Assembly (NCBI GenBank): GCA_001768675.1
Contig: MELN01000053.1
Location: 42,148 to 49,798 of the forward strand
Reading direction: 5' to 3'
DNA: 7,651 nt
DNA from: Actinobacteria bacterium RBG_16_64_13
GTDB taxonomy: Bacteria > Actinomycetota > Thermoleophilia > RBG-16-64-13
A model generated the notes under the pieces. It had not been told where the DNA came from and did no database searches. It saw only the letters and a program-made list of their open reading frames with translations. This document shows, piece after piece, positions 5,964 to 7,651 of the stretch. How positions within the stretch are numbered: position 1 is the first letter of the stretch; every line of letters begins with the position of its first letter. The translations under genes were made by a program, and so were the position numbers.

Positions 5964-7445
5964 GTGATTGAGTGGGATCGGAAAATCGCCGGCGAAGGCC
6001 TGAGTTTCGACGACATCCTCCTGATCCCGGCAGAATCCGGGGTCTTGCCCAAAGAGACCGACGTCCGCACTCAGCTCACGGGCAAGATCAGCCTGAACAT
6101 CCCGCTCCTCTCGGCGGCCATGGACACGGTGTCCGAGACCGCTCTTGCCATATCGCTGGCGCGTGAAGGCGGACTCACTATCATCCACAAGAACCAGCCC
6201 ATCGACCGGCAGGCGGAGATGGTGCGCAAGGTCAAGCGGAGTGAGGCCGGGATGATAGTAGACCCCATCACCCTGCCCCCTTCGGCCACGTACGGCGACG
6301 CCGAACTCCTCATGAAGGAGTACCGCATCTCCGGCGTCCCTGTAGTCCATCCGGACGGCACCCTGGCCGGGATCGTCACCAACCGCGACACCCGCTTCGA
6401 GACCGACCTCTCGAAGCCCATCAAGGAGCTCATGACCTCCAAGAATCTGGTCACCGTTCCCGTTGGAACGACCCTCGACCAGGCTCGCGACCAATTCAAG
6501 ATCCACAAGATCGAGAAATTGCTGGTGGTGGACGACGACTATAGGCTACGCGGCCTCATCACCATCAAAGACCTCATGAAGATAATCGAGTTCCCGGACG
6601 CCTGTAAGGACGAACTTGGCCGCCTGCGCGTGGGCGCCGCCGTAGGCGTGGCCAAGGACACGGCCGACCGCGTACAGGCTTTGGTCGAGGCTCAGGCCGA
6701 CATCATCTGCATCGACACGGCGCACGGCCACTCTCGGGGCGTGCTCGACGCCATCGCGGCCATCCGCGAGCGGTACCCGGACGTGCAGCTCATGGCCGGG
6801 AACGTCGCGACGGCCGCCGGAACGAAAGCCCTCATAGAGCGGGGGGTGAACAGCGTGAAAGTGGGCATCGGGCCCGGCTCCATCTGTACCACCCGGGTGG
6901 TGACCGGCTGCGGGGTGCCCCAGATCACGGCGATCTCCTCCTGCGCGGCAGAAGCGTACAAGTACGGCGTGCCGATAGTCGCCGATGGGGGCGTCCGCTA
7001 CTCAGGCGACGTGGTGAAGGCGCTGGCCTCAGGGGCGCACAGCGTGATGATCGGTTCGCTGTTCGCAGGCACCACCGAAAGCCCGGGCGAGCGCATCCTG
7101 TGGGAAGGCCGTAGCTACAAGGCCTACCGGGCCATGGGCTCGGTGGGCGCGATGTCGGTAGGCCACAGTGCCGACCGCTATTTTCAGGAAGATCAGAAGA
7201 AGCTGGTGCCCGAAGGGATCGAGGGTATGGTCCCCCACAAGGGCCCCCTATCCGACATGGTCTTCCAGCTGATAGGCGGTCTGCGGGCCGGGATGGGCTA
7301 TGCCGGTGCGGGGTCTGTCGAAGACCTGCACAGGAAGGCGCGTTTCATGCGCATCTCTCCGGCCGGCCTGGCGGAGAGCCACCCGCACGACGTGCAGATC
7401 ACCAAGGAAGCGCCCAACTACGAGCGTCGCCTGCCCTTCTCATAG
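5964..7445 (+). CDS. guaB: Inosine-5'-monophosphate dehydrogenase
   Basis: This 493-residue protein has the normal bacterial IMPDH length. It oxidises IMP to XMP with NAD+, the committed step of guanine nucleotide synthesis, in the cytosol, normally as a tetramer or octamer. The N-terminal barrel begins with LSFDDILLIPAESGVLP (residues 13-29). Two CBS domains occupy about 92-210 (for example SGVPVVHPDGTLAGIVTNRD and IEKLLVVDDDYRLRGLIT). The catalytic loop GIGPGSICTTR places the nucleophile at Cys308. NAD/IMP site motifs are IDTAHGHS (250-257), AGNVAT (278-283), ADGGVRYSGD (340-349) and VMIGSLFAGTTESPG (361-375). The mobile flap has the Arg405-Tyr406 pair in DRYFQ, then PEGIEGMVPHKGP. All catalytic elements are intact. 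The start is GTG, fixed by the strong Shine-Dalgarno. The gene appears monocistronic: it is divergent from the HAD cluster and followed immediately by a long hairpin. Confidence 0.98.
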   Translation: MIEWDRKIAGEGLSFDDILLIPAESGVLPKETDVRTQLTGKISLNIPLLSAAMDTVSETALAISLAREGGLTIIHKNQPIDRQAEMVRKVKRSEAGMIVDPITLPPSATYGDAELLMKEYRISGVPVVHPDGTLAGIVTNRDTRFETDLSKPIKELMTSKNLVTVPVGTTLDQARDQFKIHKIEKLLVVDDDYRLRGLITIKDLMKIIEFPDACKDELGRLRVGAAVGVAKDTADRVQALVEAQADIICIDTAHGHSRGVLDAIAAIRERYPDVQLMAGNVATAAGTKALIERGVNSVKVGIGPGSICTTRVVTGCGVPQITAISSCAAEAYKYGVPIVADGGVRYSGDVVKALASGAHSVMIGSLFAGTTESPGERILWEGRSYKAYRAMGSVGAMSVGHSADRYFQEDQKKLVPEGIEGMVPHKGPLSDMVFQLIGGLRAGMGYAGAGSVEDLHRKARFMRISPAGLAESHPHDVQITKEAPNYERRLPFS

Positions 7446-7518
7446 GGCCCTGTGCTACCCGGCGTCGCGAGCACTCGCGACATACGCGAAAGCTCGCTCA
7501 ACCGGGCAGCACAGGGCC
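7446..7518 (+). terminator. Long imperfect palindrome after guaB; probable terminator or structured RNA
   Basis: The element starts at the base after the guaB stop. Arms 7446-7479 and 7485-7518 share one centre of symmetry and form 27 Watson-Crick pairs over 34 positions, with loop ACATA. The outer stem is 16 of 17 paired with a single A-C mismatch (7457/7507); after a 4x4 internal loop come six pairs, a 2x2 loop and five pairs. An alternative interior keeps the outer stem but forms two hairpins, 7464-7471 with 7474-7481 (GTCGCGAG/CTCGCGAC) and 7486-7489 with 7494-7497, giving a three-way junction. No U-tract follows on the plus strand, so it is not a textbook intrinsic terminator, although U-poor hairpin terminators are often proposed in high-GC bacteria. 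It also lies between apparently convergent genes, which fits bidirectional termination. Confidence 0.6.
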
Positions 7519-7612
7519 GTCACGGGGTGGGGGCGGCGTGGTGGATCTTCTGACTGGCGCCCGGTGGACGGGAAGCAACGCGGAGCGTGGCGAGCGCGCA
7601 ATTGCCCCCCCA
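7519..7612. other. Intergenic stretch with no recognised content
   Basis: This stretch has a G-rich patch (GGGG at 7524-7527, GGGGG at 7529-7533) and a short palindrome GCAATTGC near 7598-7605, followed by a run of seven C. I see no RNA gene, no convincing coding frame and no repeat shared with the rest of the window. Confidence 0.5.
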
Positions 7613-7651
7613 CTAGCGGGGCCCGCCCATCACGGTCACGAAGAGGGCGAG
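7613..7651 (-). CDS. Probable C-terminal end of a convergent gene cut by the window edge
   Basis: Read on the minus strand from the right edge, twelve codons give LALFVTVMGGPR and then TAG (complement of 7613-7615). All twelve codons end in G or C, as expected for a coding frame in this GC-rich DNA, and the peptide is largely hydrophobic, like the tail of a membrane protein. A gene ending here would converge on guaB, with the 7446-7518 palindrome between them. Twelve codons are too few to identify a family, and this could be chance. Confidence 0.4.
   Translation of the reverse strand, partial: LALFVTVMGGPR

Noticed and set aside
5883..6506. Minus-strand open frame opposite the start of guaB
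   Set aside because: guaB is unmistakable on the plus strand, and the antisense product has no family resemblance.
7524..7545. G-rich patch considered as a G-quadruplex
   Set aside because: Only two runs have three or more G; the remainder are pairs, so a stable three-tetrad quadruplex is not supported.
7538..7651. Plus-strand frame from GTG GTG to the right edge
   Set aside because: There is no suitable Shine-Dalgarno at the right spacing, third-position GC is only moderate, and the peptide is not protein-like. The minus-strand tail explains the last 39 bases better.

Overview
The window is a dense, GC-rich bacterial segment of about 7.6 kb. It has seven substantial protein genes and a few terminal codons of a probable eighth. 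Three features suggest an anaerobic or facultatively anaerobic high-GC bacterium: a ferredoxin-type pyruvate oxidoreductase subunit, an Eis-family acetyltransferase and a GTG start on guaB. A deep-branching Actinomycetota (Coriobacteriia- or Thermoleophilia-like) is my best guess, with Chloroflexota as an alternative. There is no rRNA, tRNA, insertion sequence or CRISPR array to settle this, so the assignment is weak.

Positions 1-4355 (+ strand) look like the distal part of one operon. The first gene enters from the left edge without its start. It encodes a large multi-domain redox protein: a GltD/NfnB/DsrL-like FAD/NAD(P) module, a cysteine-rich NuoG-like iron-sulfur segment, a ferredoxin segment, and a complete TPP-binding PorB (pyruvate:ferredoxin oxidoreductase beta) domain. 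Fifteen bases later comes an Eis-family GNAT acetyltransferase. Its TGA overlaps by one base the ATG of a small class I SAM-dependent methyltransferase.

Positions 4352-5872 (- strand) form a second compact cluster. In transcription order it holds a HAD phosphatase/phosphoglucomutase-like protein, a YccU-type CoA-binding protein and the ribosome-rescue hydrolase ArfB, with gaps of 23 and 31 bases. ArfB and the methyltransferase converge so tightly that both TAG stops lie in one CTAG palindrome.

Positions 5873-5963 are a 91-base divergent control region between the HAD gene and guaB. guaB (5964-7445, +) encodes a full-length IMP dehydrogenase with CBS domains and has a near-ideal Shine-Dalgarno. 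Directly after its stop lies a 73-base imperfect palindrome (7446-7518) that can fold in two ways. About 94 bases without recognisable content follow, then the probable C-terminal codons of a convergent gene at the right edge.

The most notable item is the fusion at the left. It would allow one polypeptide to carry electrons from pyruvate through several iron-sulfur clusters to a pyridine-nucleotide flavin site, a bacterial counterpart in concept to the eukaryotic pyruvate:NADP+ oxidoreductase. The second is the long palindrome after guaB.
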